DNA of 37,927 nt from an uncultured Granulosicoccaceae bacterium (GCA_937927895.1 CALGKA010000010.1:1-37927); one strand, 5' to 3'. Numbered from the stretch's first letter, positions 1 to 7,144 are shown. Translations and numbers: made by a program. Notes: generated by a model from the letters alone, not told the origin.

Positions 1-899
1 TGGCTGACTGGATAGGCCAGATCTGTCGTTTGTTACGACCTCTGAATAACGCCTTGCAACACTACGTGTTGCAAGCGACGAAGGTGCATACCGATGACAC
101 ACCGGTACCGGTGCTGCAGCCCGGGCGCAAGAGCACCAAGCAAGGACGACTTTGGGGTTATCTTCGAGACGATCGACCATCAGCAGACGAACAAGCACCA
201 GCGGTATGGTTTAGTTATTCACCTGATCGCAAAGGCCAATGGCCAGCGTTGCATCTAGCAGATTACGAAGGAATACTTCAAGCGGATGCCTATGCAGGTT
301 ATGAGGCGCTATACCACAAGGGTAAGATAGTCGAAGCCGGTTGTTGGGCTCATGTAAGACGGAAGTTCTATGAGGTAGACAAAGCTCAACCTGGAGGGCT
401 CGCCTTAGAGGTAATGGAATCTATCGCAACGCTTTATGGCATAGAAAAGCAGATCAAAGGTAAGTTACCGCAAGAGCGGTGCAGAGTACGTCAGGCACGA
501 GCCGGTCCTGTACTTAAACAACTAGAGAAACGACTTCGAAAAGTCAGGTCAGAGATACCGAAAAAGCTACCGTTAGCCAAAGCCATACACTATGCATTGG
601 TGAGATGGAAGGCGTTGGTGGGCTATGTTGACAATGGCTTAATAGAGATCGATAACAACGCAATCGAAAGACAGATACGGCCTATCGCGTTGGGTAGGAA
701 GAACTATCTGTTTGCAGGATCTGATGCCGGTGGCGACAGAGCGGCAATGATGTATAGCTTAATCAATACCGCCAAGCTAAACGGGTTGGATCCAGAGGCG
801 TATTTGAAATACGTGTTATCGGTGATTGCAGATCATTCAGTGGCAAGAGTGGATGAGTTGCTACCGTGGAATGTCAAAGACAAGATTGATGCTAAGTAG
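1..899 (+). CDS. tnpC: IS66 family transposase (TnpC), 5' truncated by the window edge
   Basis: This is the catalytic half of an IS66 transposase, the DDE enzyme that moves the element. The frame is open from base 3 (ADWIGQICR...) and continues into a region where a TTG at 30 could be mistaken for a start; the gene really begins upstream of the window. Visible family marks are HTDDTPVPVL with the first catalytic Asp, LQADAYAGYEALY with the second, and IDNNAIERQIRPIALGRKN with the catalytic Glu, followed by the conserved tail FAGSDAGGDRAAMMYSLI and DELLPWNV. No internal stop or frameshift is seen in the visible part, so the copy may be active. About 300 of the usual 510-530 residues are present. 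Confidence 0.95.
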   Translation, partial: ADWIGQICRLLRPLNNALQHYVLQATKVHTDDTPVPVLQPGRKSTKQGRLWGYLRDDRPSADEQAPAVWFSYSPDRKGQWPALHLADYEGILQADAYAGYEALYHKGKIVEAGCWAHVRRKFYEVDKAQPGGLALEVMESIATLYGIEKQIKGKLPQERCRVRQARAGPVLKQLEKRLRKVRSEIPKKLPLAKAIHYALVRWKALVGYVDNGLIEIDNNAIERQIRPIALGRKNYLFAGSDAGGDRAAMMYSLINTAKLNGLDPEAYLKYVLSVIADHSVARVDELLPWNVKDKIDAK

Positions 900-922
900 G
901 GTGCAACAGCGCTAACATAATG

Positions 923-993
923 GAGTTAGCGGTAGTACCTAGGATCTAAAGTTAAATGACTCTTGAAACACAACTCAGTCATACCGCTAACTC
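923..993. repeat. Perfect 12-bp inverted repeat in the IS66 3' region
   Basis: GAGTTAGCGGTA at 923-934 is repeated as its exact reverse complement at 982-993, with 47 bases between the arms. It lies between the transposase stop and the element's right end. It could be a transcription-blocking hairpin or a subterminal transposase site; the sequence does not decide. Confidence 0.6.
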
Positions 994-1075
994 TGGAAAC
1001 GACAGTACAGCACTGAGGTTGTCACGCCACTAATACTTTCATGCTTTGCCAGCAAACACCACACGCTTCACAGTT

Positions 1076-1099
1076 GCTTGTAGGGTTCATCCTACAAGC
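1076..1099 (+). terminator. Stem-loop, possible terminator of the transposase transcript
   Basis: GCTTGTAGG and CCTACAAGC form a perfect 9-bp stem around GTTCAT. It is followed by CTTTAATA, only weakly T-rich, so termination is plausible but not certain. It sits inside the IS66 right end. Confidence 0.4.
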
Positions 1100-1142
1100 C
1101 TTTAATACTGCACCATTAGCACGCTAACTGAATCTTAAGTAC

Positions 1143-1163
1143 CTGTGGTGGTCGGACGCTTAC
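1143..1163 (-). repeat. Putative IS66 right terminal inverted repeat
   Basis: Read on the minus strand from 1163 inward the sequence begins GTAAGCGTCCGACCACCAC, matching the GTAAGCG start known for IS66 termini. The partner repeat at the left end is outside the window, so the match cannot be confirmed here. Confidence 0.65.
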
Positions 1164-1374
1164 GATGATCCTGATCTTCACCAAAAATAGAATCTTCAAT
1201 AGTCTTTTTAGTGCGTTCAGCTTTAGCTTCTTTCTATGCATGCAACTCATCCAGCCGCTTAATAAACAGCAGATAAGTTAACTGCTCTATCACCGACAGC
1301 GGATTGGAAATACCACCAGACCACATGGTGTCCCAAATGCGGTCTACTTTCGATTTTAATTCACCTGTGATTAT
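1164..1374 (-). pseudogene. Type I restriction DNA methyltransferase N-terminus, disrupted (hsdM remnant)
   Basis: The minus strand reads ITGELKSKVDRIWDTMW, then SGGISNPLSVIEQLTYLLFI, then KRLDELHA, a stop (TAG at 1234-1236), then KEAKAERTKKTIEDSIFGED. This is the N-terminal helical domain that precedes the catalytic domain in HsdM subunits. The natural first codon is expected at 1372-1374, where ATA stands in place of ATG. The reading ends where the IS66 terminus begins. The remnant is therefore damaged three times: start codon, internal stop and insertion. The rest of hsdM, if still present, would lie left of the element, outside the window. Too short and broken to be functional. Identification rests on recognition of the SGGISNP and TYLLFIKRLDEL segments. 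Confidence 0.75.
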
Positions 1375-1431
1375 TTATTATTTTTCATGGTTGGTGCGGC
1401 TTAACTGGTTACGGTAAATCTGTTCTTTATA

Positions 1432-1881
1432 TCAATTAAAGTCATAGAGTTTTAATGTGCCGGTTCGATCTAATCCGGCTACAAATGGCGCTTCGTTTAT
1501 TGATGCAAATTTCTGAATGCGCTCATGATGTTTTACTACCAAATTAGCAAGGTCTTGCCCTACTAGGTTTTTTGCTCTTATTACAACAACGCGAGCACCG
1601 TGCTCCCTTATCGCTTCAAACTCAGCGTGTCGGTAACGAATATTTTTATCTTTTGTGAGTGCTACCCAACCTCTATCTCCGACAAGCTTAATCCACTGCT
1701 CATCGGGCGCGTCACCAGGTAAGTGATCATCGTGCACTTCTACAGTGTGCCCTGCCGCTCGAAGAGCTGACGCAATGACATGCTTTCCCAAATTCCTATC
1801 TAGATAAAGAACTCGAGGATCAGGCAGCTGTTTTGAGTTCGCAACGGATCGCTTCTTCGATCTCCGTTTGGTCGCGCTCAT
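1432..1881 (-). CDS. PIN-like toxin of a VapBC45-type toxin-antitoxin pair (DUF5615-like)
   Basis: Probable ribonuclease toxin with a PIN-like fold. Acidic residues in family positions are D28 in VLYLDRNL, D60/E61 in APDEQW and D78 in LTKDKN, followed by IRYRHAEFEAI, typical of the VapC45-like branch. The ATG at 1881 is chosen; ATG 1887 and GTG 1911 are alternatives in the same frame, none with a good ribosome binding site, which suggests translational coupling. The gene starts inside the antitoxin gene (62-bp overlap in another frame), so the first 20 or so residues, a basic KRRSKKRS stretch, are coded by shared DNA. Upstream antitoxin and downstream toxin order is standard. Function is inferred from family and layout only. 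Confidence 0.75.
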   Translation of the reverse strand: MSATKRRSKKRSVANSKQLPDPRVLYLDRNLGKHVIASALRAAGHTVEVHDDHLPGDAPDEQWIKLVGDRGWVALTKDKNIRYRHAEFEAIREHGARVVVIRAKNLVGQDLANLVVKHHERIQKFASINEAPFVAGLDRTGTLKLYDFN

Positions 1882-2497
1882 AATCATCTGCCAGTTCGCT
1901 GACAGATTCACCTGCTTTGTACCGCTCAGCGATTATTTCGGTAGCCAATCCGGTGCCTGCTATTACAGGACGCCCTGCAGACAAAGTTGGATCGATAACA
2001 ACCATTGCTGGCGCATCTTCGATCTGACTACGAGTAAAAGGATAAAGTTTTATGGGCAAACCGAATTCATCTCTTTGTATTCGATGCAATGCTGCACTTA
2101 GCATGTCTCGCATTGCAATTTGACCTGCCTGACTAATATTAACGAGCTTTCCATAATGCTCGATAAAGAGATCTAATCCGTCAGTTTCAAGCTGCCTGCT
2201 AACAAGTGGGTGCTTGCGATCATTTTCGTTGTTGGTTATCTGCTTTAAATAATCAATAGCTGACCGAACCTTTGGCATAGGTACGGTGTGCTCACGGCGA
2301 ATTGCAGCCAGCACATGCAGCTCGACTAAATTTATAAAAGATAAAAGCGCAGGGCTAGCGTTTGGCACTTCTATAAGAGGCAAATAGTCTTTCTGACCTG
2401 TAGCCCAATAGCGAACGGTAGCCGCCGGAACATTCAGATAATGAGCCGCCTCCGCTATAGAGTAGGCTGGCAATTCCCGAGGATCAATTTTAGTCAT
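1820..2497 (-). CDS. Antitoxin with MerR-like HTH and C-terminal DUF433 domain (VapB45-type)
   Basis: A 225-residue protein. The N-terminus (about residues 8-35, YSIAEAAHYLNVPAATVRYW) is a MerR/excisionase-like helix-turn-helix, suggesting DNA binding and autoregulation. The C-terminus (about 165-220; DPTLSAGRPVIAGTGL, then YKAGESVSELADDY) is a DUF433 domain, the usual partner of PIN-like DUF5615 toxins. The start is ATG at 2497 because GGAGGG lies 7 bases upstream; the frame is open to 2707 but the extra 70 residues look non-coding. It overlaps the toxin gene by 62 bp. The layout and sizes recall the M. tuberculosis VapB45/VapC45 pair, from memory. Confidence 0.8.
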   Translation of the reverse strand: MTKIDPRELPAYSIAEAAHYLNVPAATVRYWATGQKDYLPLIEVPNASPALLSFINLVELHVLAAIRREHTVPMPKVRSAIDYLKQITNNENDRKHPLVSRQLETDGLDLFIEHYGKLVNISQAGQIAMRDMLSAALHRIQRDEFGLPIKLYPFTRSQIEDAPAMVVIDPTLSAGRPVIAGTGLATEIIAERYKAGESVSELADDYERDQTEIEEAIRCELKTAA

Positions 2498-3060
2498 AGA
2501 AGGACCCTCCTTTACATGAGGTTTAGAGAACAATAGTAGTTCTGACTCAGAACACAGATTACCACTTAAATTCCGTTTTCCGCAACAGATGCTATCGCTT
2601 GGAGCCAAAACTAAACAGAAGCCAGCCATTACCTGCTGAATCGTCCATATCATGAACGACATCAGACTATTTTCTTGACTCGCCATTACGTAAAGCGTTG
2701 TTTCCAAGCGATATTTCTCAGTCGCCTCTACGAGTTTATGGTCGTATATTCAGCTCCCCCTTGGGTAGCTTGCAAAACCATTTCCCGATCGTACTACCGA
2801 GCCTCAGTCGAACTAGAGAATGTTTTCGAGCCAACCACTTTCCTGTATAGATGGGATCGGCTTTGCAACGAACAACCTCTTTCTTGTGTCTTGTAGCGAA
2901 TAGGTTTTGGCTTCAGCGTTCTCCATAAAAAGTCGCATAAAAGTCGCACGTTTGCGACAACTTGTTATGAGGAGTACATCTTGGGATTGATGAAATTATA
3001 AGCTAAGAGAATGTTATTTAAGCTTTTTATAGTAAGTTAGAATACCTAACTATAAATAAA
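2498..3060. other. 563-bp region without a convincing gene, with short repeats
   Basis: No frame here has a protein that looks real. The part next to the antitoxin should carry its promoter. Around 2930-2958, AAAAGTCGCA occurs twice and the second copy runs into GTCGCA-CGTT-TGCGAC (2943-2958), a perfect short hairpin. Just downstream of the tRNA (about 3012-3056) is an AT-rich inverted repeat (AGTTAG/CTAACT). These may belong to island attachment or excision functions, but nothing in the sequence proves it. Confidence 0.5.
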
Positions 3061-3145
3061 TGGTGCCGAGGGAGAGACTCGAACTCTCACAGCTTTCACC
3101 GGCGGATTTTGAATCCGCTGCGTCTACCAATTCCGCCACCCCGGC
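3061..3145 (-). tRNA. tRNA-Leu (CAA anticodon)
   Basis: An 85-base type II tRNA with encoded CCA (complement at 3061-3063). The acceptor arm GCCGGGG pairs with CCTCGGC with one G-U. The anticodon stem-loop CGGATTCAAAATCCG gives anticodon CAA, decoding UUG. The D-arm GGCGGAATTGGTAGACGCAG, variable arm and T-arm GAGTTCGAGTCTC are all intact. Its 3' end faces the accessory region at 1-3060. Confidence 0.97.
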
Positions 3146-3157
3146 ACGGGGTCCCAG

Positions 3158-3186
3158 ATTGTAAGAGACTATTGGGTTGGCGTAAA
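3158..3186 (-). promoter_or_regulatory. Probable sigma-70 promoter of tRNA-Leu
   Basis: On the minus strand TTTACG (complement 3181-3186) and TACAAT (complement 3158-3163) are separated by exactly 17 bases, and the tRNA begins 12 bases after the -10 element. Spacing and position are right for a stable-RNA promoter; it has not been tested. Confidence 0.65.
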
Positions 3187-3249
3187 GGAATACGCTCGTG
3201 TCAGGATCAAAATCTTCCAGAAAATCCATCTACGCAAGATTCTGTATCA

Positions 3250-4644
3250 TCAAACCACAGCCTTTTGCTCGATAAATTGCTCCATATCTGGGATCGCATG
3301 CGCACCAAGGCAGCTCTGCACTGCGTGGCAAATCGCTAACAAACGCGTATCTTGACCACCCGGCATCATCACTTGCAAACCCACCGGCAAACTCGACTCG
3401 GGAACAGGGATCGGCAAACTGATCGCGCAGTGGCCAAAAATATTGGTTGGCATGGTGTTTCTTGATGACAATAACGCCCTTTTTGCGATTGCCTCATCTT
3501 GTTCAATCTCTCTTACCGTGACGGGTTGCATTAAACTGGTTGGACTAACCCAGGCATCTAGATCTTTGAATTTTGCCAGTGCTATCGCTTGAAGTTCGTG
3601 CACACGCTTTTGTGCTTGAACATAATCAACGGCTTTTACATCAAGACCGGCTTTAGCTCGCGTACGCGTAACTGAATCCATTTTGTCATAGGCTTGCTTG
3701 AAGCCTGCCGGAGTAATAGCTGCGATTATTTCAGCACCTACAATTGCTGGAAAAAGCGATTCCCTTTCGGCAGCCTCTGGCAGATCAAACTCTTTTATTT
3801 GAACGCCTGCGGTTTTAAGCGCTGCAAGTGCTTTATCAAAATACTCTTCGACTGCAGGGTCTAGATCGTCGCAAAATATTTGTCGCGGCAAACCTAAGCG
3901 TAAACCTTCTAAAGGTATTGGTGACAACGGCTCTTGATCCGTGATGCACTGATGAATCACACTCGCATCGGCGACACTTCTACAAATGGGTCCTACTGAA
4001 TCAAAGGTCGCTGACAATGGAAACACGCCATCAGTCGGCCATAATCCAATCGTTGTTTTGTGCCCTGTTTGCCCTGTATAACAAGCGGGCATACGTATAG
4101 AGCCTCCAGTATCAGAACCCAACGCAAAGCCACATAAACCAGCGGCTACCGCCACAGCGGACCCACTGGATGATCCACCAGGTATTCGGTGTTCTTTTGC
4201 ATCCCACGGATTCCAAGGAGTACCGCGTGACTCATTAATGCCTGTTGCACCAAGCGCAAATTCTACCGTTTTGGTTTTACCTAAAATAATACAACCAGCA
4301 TCACGTAGTTTTTTGATTAAACGACCCTCTGATAACTTCAGATGCTTAGCTGAATAGTTAGACCCGAGAGTAGTCGGCATGCCATCAACGGCAATAATAT
4401 CTTTTACCACAACGCTTACGCCCATAAGCGGGCCGAGATCAACTCCACTGGCTAGCTGCTGATCAAACGCTTTTGCTGTATTTATAGCGCGGGCTTCATC
4501 GACACATTCAAACGCACCCAGGTGTGGATCAAGTTCCGTAATACGATATAACGTTGCGCGTGTGGCAGCCTCGAAGCTTACACGTCCTGCGCGTACGTTA
4601 GCGGCAAAAGCACTAAGACCGTCTGCAAAATAGTCTTTATCCAT
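3250..4644 (-). CDS. Amidase signature family protein
   Basis: A 464-residue hydrolase of the amidase signature family, cytoplasmic, cleaving a carboxamide or similar C-N bond. The Ser-cisSer-Lys triad is visible: K81 in VVVKDII, the Gly/Ser stretch RIPGGSSSGSA (about 154-163), and nucleophile S182 in GSDTGGSIRMPA. Length is normal for simple members. The C-terminal half (FGHCAISLPIPV, then LPVGLQVMMPGG) fits substrate-pocket elements of the family. It follows the acetylpolyamine amidohydrolase gene by 41 bases on the same strand, so the two are probably co-transcribed and may act in the same amide or polyamine catabolism. Substrate cannot be read from sequence; it is not GatA, because GatB/GatC are absent nearby and the sequence is closer to broad-substrate amidases. 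Confidence 0.9.
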   Translation of the reverse strand: MDKDYFADGLSAFAANVRAGRVSFEAATRATLYRITELDPHLGAFECVDEARAINTAKAFDQQLASGVDLGPLMGVSVVVKDIIAVDGMPTTLGSNYSAKHLKLSEGRLIKKLRDAGCIILGKTKTVEFALGATGINESRGTPWNPWDAKEHRIPGGSSSGSAVAVAAGLCGFALGSDTGGSIRMPACYTGQTGHKTTIGLWPTDGVFPLSATFDSVGPICRSVADASVIHQCITDQEPLSPIPLEGLRLGLPRQIFCDDLDPAVEEYFDKALAALKTAGVQIKEFDLPEAAERESLFPAIVGAEIIAAITPAGFKQAYDKMDSVTRTRAKAGLDVKAVDYVQAQKRVHELQAIALAKFKDLDAWVSPTSLMQPVTVREIEQDEAIAKRALLSSRNTMPTNIFGHCAISLPIPVPESSLPVGLQVMMPGGQDTRLLAICHAVQSCLGAHAIPDMEQFIEQKAVV

Positions 4645-4685
4645 GAATCTTTGCTACCCGTTTATTTGCCATTGAGTTATTAGCG

Positions 4686-5708
4686 TTATGTATGTAGAGC
4701 ACCACTTAGCACTGCCGCGAGATTATCGCTAAGCACATCTGATAAGTAGCCACCCTCCTGCACAAATACAGTGGGCAGCCCATATTCAGCAATTGTTTTT
4801 CCTATCCGGTTAAAGCCATCGGTAGTGACACTCAGACCGCGAAGCGGATCAGATTCAGATGCATCAAGCCCTAACGCCACTAATAGCATACCTGGATCAA
4901 ACGCGGAGATTCGATCATAAGCTTTGCCCAGAGCATTTATAAATTGATCGTCGCCTAAACCTATCTCCAAAGGCAAATTGACATTAAAGCCTAGCCCTTC
5001 ATCAGCTCCGGCTTCATTTGCATGCCCCCAAAAGAACGGATAAAAATTATGCGGATCTGCGTGAATGGAAACAGTGAGTACATCTGATCTGTTATAAAAA
5101 ATACCTTGTGTACCATTACCGTGATGAACATCAACATCAAGAATAGCAACACGCTCATAAGTTTTTAATGCATGACCCGCTGCTATGGCTATGTTATTTA
5201 AAAAACAAAACCCACCGGCACTCTCAGTATAAGCATGATGACCAGGCGGTCTGCACAAGGCATAACTAAAACGATCACCATCAAGTACGCATTGCGTTGC
5301 CGTTAGTGCCACATTGGCAGAAGCACAGGCAGCGCTAAAGGTATGCGGCCCGATAGGACAAGCCGTATCGGTCATATGCCATCCAGCACGACCGACAATA
5401 CTTTCAGGATAATTAGCTGCAGCGTGCAACGGGTGAACATTGGATACCACCTCTTTAGAGGAATCCCCAAGCGCAGCCCATTGACCATGAGCGTGCTCTA
5501 AAAACTCGAGATAACGTTTAGTATGTATCGCCTCTCTCGCTGCAGCACCAAAATTATGCGAAGGGATAACATCAATAGCGCAGCGCTCAACACCTGCCAG
5601 TAATCTGTTAGCACGCTCCGGCTGTTCAGAACTTTTCTGTACTTGCCCACGTACCAACACAAAATTCGGATCGTGTTGGCTGTGCGCACTATCGTAAACG
5701 GCTTTCAT
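4686..5708 (-). CDS. aphA: Acetylpolyamine amidohydrolase / class II histone deacetylase family
   Basis: A 340-residue zinc deacetylase of the arginase-deacetylase fold, expected to remove acetyl groups from acetylated polyamines in the cytoplasm. Visible marks: catalytic histidines H157-H158 in RPPGHHA, zinc ligands D193 and H195 in DVDVHHGNGTQ, third ligand D282 in GLDASESDP, and catalytic Tyr321 in EGGY. Overall spacing, the N-terminal segment YDSAHSQHDP and the DPHNFYPFFWGHANE loop resemble bacterial acetylpolyamine amidohydrolases more than HDACs proper. ATG at 5708 is preceded by GGAGGAAT in the right place. It is the first gene of a likely two-gene unit with the amidase. The exact acyl substrate is inferred from family. 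Confidence 0.9.
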   Translation of the reverse strand: MKAVYDSAHSQHDPNFVLVRGQVQKSSEQPERANRLLAGVERCAIDVIPSHNFGAAAREAIHTKRYLEFLEHAHGQWAALGDSSKEVVSNVHPLHAAANYPESIVGRAGWHMTDTACPIGPHTFSAACASANVALTATQCVLDGDRFSYALCRPPGHHAYTESAGGFCFLNNIAIAAGHALKTYERVAILDVDVHHGNGTQGIFYNRSDVLTVSIHADPHNFYPFFWGHANEAGADEGLGFNVNLPLEIGLGDDQFINALGKAYDRISAFDPGMLLVALGLDASESDPLRGLSVTTDGFNRIGKTIAEYGLPTVFVQEGGYLSDVLSDNLAAVLSGALHT

Positions 5709-5972
5709 ATTCCTCCACTACCAAAAAATGAGTCGCGCATACACGATTCATTACGATGTCTTGGTTCATTGTTCGGAAAGCGGGAGATAGGGTCAAGGCA
5801 ATTGTGCCTTGGTACTTAAGAGCTTTGCACCAATACGCAATAACGCTCTAGAAAATATAGATACACCCGGATCGACTGACAGGATCGGCGACAATAAGCC
5901 GAAATTCTGATTGAAAGCCTTAGGCAGAGACATTCGAAACATCTCCACTGGGCTCAGGCCTATACAGATCTA

Positions 5973-5993
5973 GCTAGCCTCGATAGAGCTAGC
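5973..5993. repeat. Stem-loop after the ribbon-helix-helix gene
   Basis: GCTAGCCTC-GATA-GAGCTAGC forms an 8-bp stem with one bulged base, just beyond the stop at 6000 of the leftward gene. No T-tract follows on the minus strand, so it is an imperfect terminator candidate. Confidence 0.35.
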
Positions 5994-5999
5994 CAAGGC

Positions 6000-6203
6000 T
6001 TACGCGGGTTTTTTCGAATCCCGGCGAGCGCGTCGGTTGAATTCTCTACTAATTAAACCCTCAAGAAACTTCGTGACAGTGATGTCATCATCTTGCGCCA
6101 TTTTGAGTACAAGAATCTTGGTTTCAGGCGTAACCCGAAGCTCAATTTTCTGAGTTTTTTCGCGGACAAGTTTGGGCATAGGACGTGTGTTCTGGTCGTG
6201 CAT
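6000..6203 (-). CDS. Small ribbon-helix-helix-like protein, hypothetical
   Basis: A 67-residue basic protein. The segment KIELRVTPETKILVLKMAQDD (about residues 19-39) followed by ITVTKFLEGLISREFNRR looks like the beta strand and two helices of a CopG/DUF1778-type DNA-binding domain, as found in antitoxins and small repressors. No toxin gene adjoins it, so it may be an orphan or a free-standing regulator. ATG at 6203 is chosen; the frame runs on to a TTG at 6248 without a better site, and there is no clear Shine-Dalgarno. Identification is by pattern only. Confidence 0.5.
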   Translation of the reverse strand: MHDQNTRPMPKLVREKTQKIELRVTPETKILVLKMAQDDDITVTKFLEGLISREFNRRARRDSKKPA

Positions 6204-6320
6204 TTTTGCTATAGAATTAAGTATGTCATGACGACACACCGGCCGCAACGCTTTATATCGTGATCAGGGTCATATTGTCGTTGTCTAGTCACAAATAGTC
6301 ACAGATATTTATAGCGCAAG

Positions 6321-6399
6321 CCTATAGGATTCGTTCTGCGCGCTAACAGACGCAGAACATAGGAAAGCCTGCCAGGGCAACTTTTCCGCCCGGGCGGCA
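6321..6399 (+). promoter_or_regulatory. Highly structured segment upstream of the small ORF
   Basis: GTTCTGCG (6333-6340) and CGCAGAAC (6351-6358) form a perfect 8-bp stem, framed by an outer CCTAT/ATAGG pair (6321-6325, 6359-6363). It is followed by GGGC...GCCC and the palindrome CCGCCCGGGCGG (6388-6399). It could be a leader RNA, a small RNA or an operator cluster between the divergent genes. It does not match any riboswitch consensus I could recall. Confidence 0.4.
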
Positions 6400-6409
6400 A
6401 AATAACATT

Positions 6410-6589
6410 ATGCAAACACCCTCAAATCAACTTGTTTCTCTGAGCGAAGTGGCACTCATTTGCTTCGCGCTGATGCTGCTTGCTGCTACACCCACGAAAA
6501 CAATGCTGCAAGAAACCTCAGAGCAACAACCAGTGAACCTCACCGTTCCAGCAGAACAAAGCACAGACGTGTTACTAAAGTCAGCATAA
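6410..6589 (+). CDS. Possible 59-residue single-span membrane peptide, hypothetical
   Basis: The frame from ATG 6410 to TAA 6589 codes for a 59-residue peptide: a polar start (MQTPSNQLVSLSE), one hydrophobic helix VALICFALMLLAA (about residues 14-26), then a polar Gln/Glu/Ser-rich tail. The shape is that of a small membrane or secreted peptide. There is no clear ribosome binding site, but a structured leader lies directly upstream. It is not recognised as any known family, and in so short a frame the coding status is uncertain. Confidence 0.35.
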   Translation: MQTPSNQLVSLSEVALICFALMLLAATPTKTMLQETSEQQPVNLTVPAEQSTDVLLKSA

Positions 6590-6600
6590 ACCGTTTTAGC

Positions 6601-6622
6601 TCGGCTGAGCTCATTCAGCCGA
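6601..6622. terminator. 8-bp stem-loop between convergent small ORF and greB
   Basis: TCGGCTGA and TCAGCCGA pair perfectly around GCTCAT. It sits 11 bases after the small ORF stop and just past the greB stop read from the other side. Neither side has a T-run, so factor-independent termination is uncertain. Confidence 0.4.
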
Positions 6623-6640
6623 ACCTAAACACCAGCCGAC

Positions 6641-7144
6641 CTATTCGGCAAAATTGTATTTGACCGATTCAATGGTATACAACATGTCCCCGGCGGGCGC
6701 CTTCACTAACACCTCATCGCCCTCCTCTTTCTTTAAAAGCGCTCGCGCCATCACTGAATCAACACTGATCCAATGACGAGACGGATCTATTTCATCCGGC
6801 CCTACAATACGAACCGTACTCTCGTCACCGTGCTCGCTACATAACTCGACCACCGCTCCAAAGAAGACTTTTTCAAGATCTGCAGGACGCTCACGCACGA
6901 CTTTAAGAACCGCCAATCGTTTTTGCAGATAACGGATACGACGATCAATTTCACGCAGTTCTTTTTTACGATAGATATATTCAGCGTTTTCCGATCGATC
7001 ACCTTCAGCCGCGGCGGCGGTGACCGCTTCAGTGACACTTCGGCGCCTTACCCATAGCGCCTTCTGCTCTTGCTCTAAAACTTCAAAGCCTTCAGCGGTG
7101 ATCAGTGGAGTGGTGGGTTTACCTGGCGGGCGATATCGGCTCAA
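6641..7144 (-). CDS. greB: Transcription elongation factor GreB
   Basis: A 167-residue cleavage factor that enters the RNA polymerase secondary channel and rescues backtracked complexes by stimulating transcript cleavage. The N-terminal coiled coil carries the acidic tip (GDRSENAEY, about residues 48-56) with the Asp and Glu needed for cleavage, followed by KKELREIDRRIRYLQKRL. The C-terminal FKBP-like domain is present (FFGAVVEL, then VDSVMARALLKKEEGDEV). The N-terminal extension SRYRPPGKPTTPLITAEGF and RRIRYLQKRL favour GreB over GreA. Start and length fit the family. Confidence 0.95.
   Translation of the reverse strand: MSRYRPPGKPTTPLITAEGFEVLEQEQKALWVRRRSVTEAVTAAAAEGDRSENAEYIYRKKELREIDRRIRYLQKRLAVLKVVRERPADLEKVFFGAVVELCSEHGDESTVRIVGPDEIDPSRHWISVDSVMARALLKKEEGDEVLVKAPAGDMLYTIESVKYNFAE

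Larger units (their letters stand above)
1..1163 (+). mobile_element. IS66-family insertion sequence, right part
   Basis: The visible part holds the 3' portion of an IS66-type DDE transposase gene and about 260 bases beyond its stop. The right end is placed at 1163 because the sequence read inward from there on the minus strand begins GTAAGCGTCCGACC, the style of terminal repeat known for IS66 elements. Just outside this point the minus strand abruptly reads as an hsdM-like protein, which supports the boundary. The left end, the tnpA/tnpB accessory genes and the 8-bp target duplication lie outside the window. The exact end is an inference. Confidence 0.75.

Noticed and set aside
2675..2896. 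73-codon plus-strand frame upstream of the antitoxin
   Set aside because: No ribosome binding site, odd composition and no recognisable protein pattern; it overlaps the likely antitoxin promoter side.
6361..6400. Cobalamin or c-di-GMP riboswitch, suggested by AAAGCCTGCCAGGGCAA
   Set aside because: Only a few bases match; the required B12 box or GEMM core and the surrounding stems are absent, and no B12 or c-di-GMP gene follows.
6460..6663. 67-codon plus-strand frame
   Set aside because: It is a shifted shadow of the 59-residue ORF, runs through the hairpin and into the end of greB, and has a Cys/His/Arg composition unlike a real small protein.
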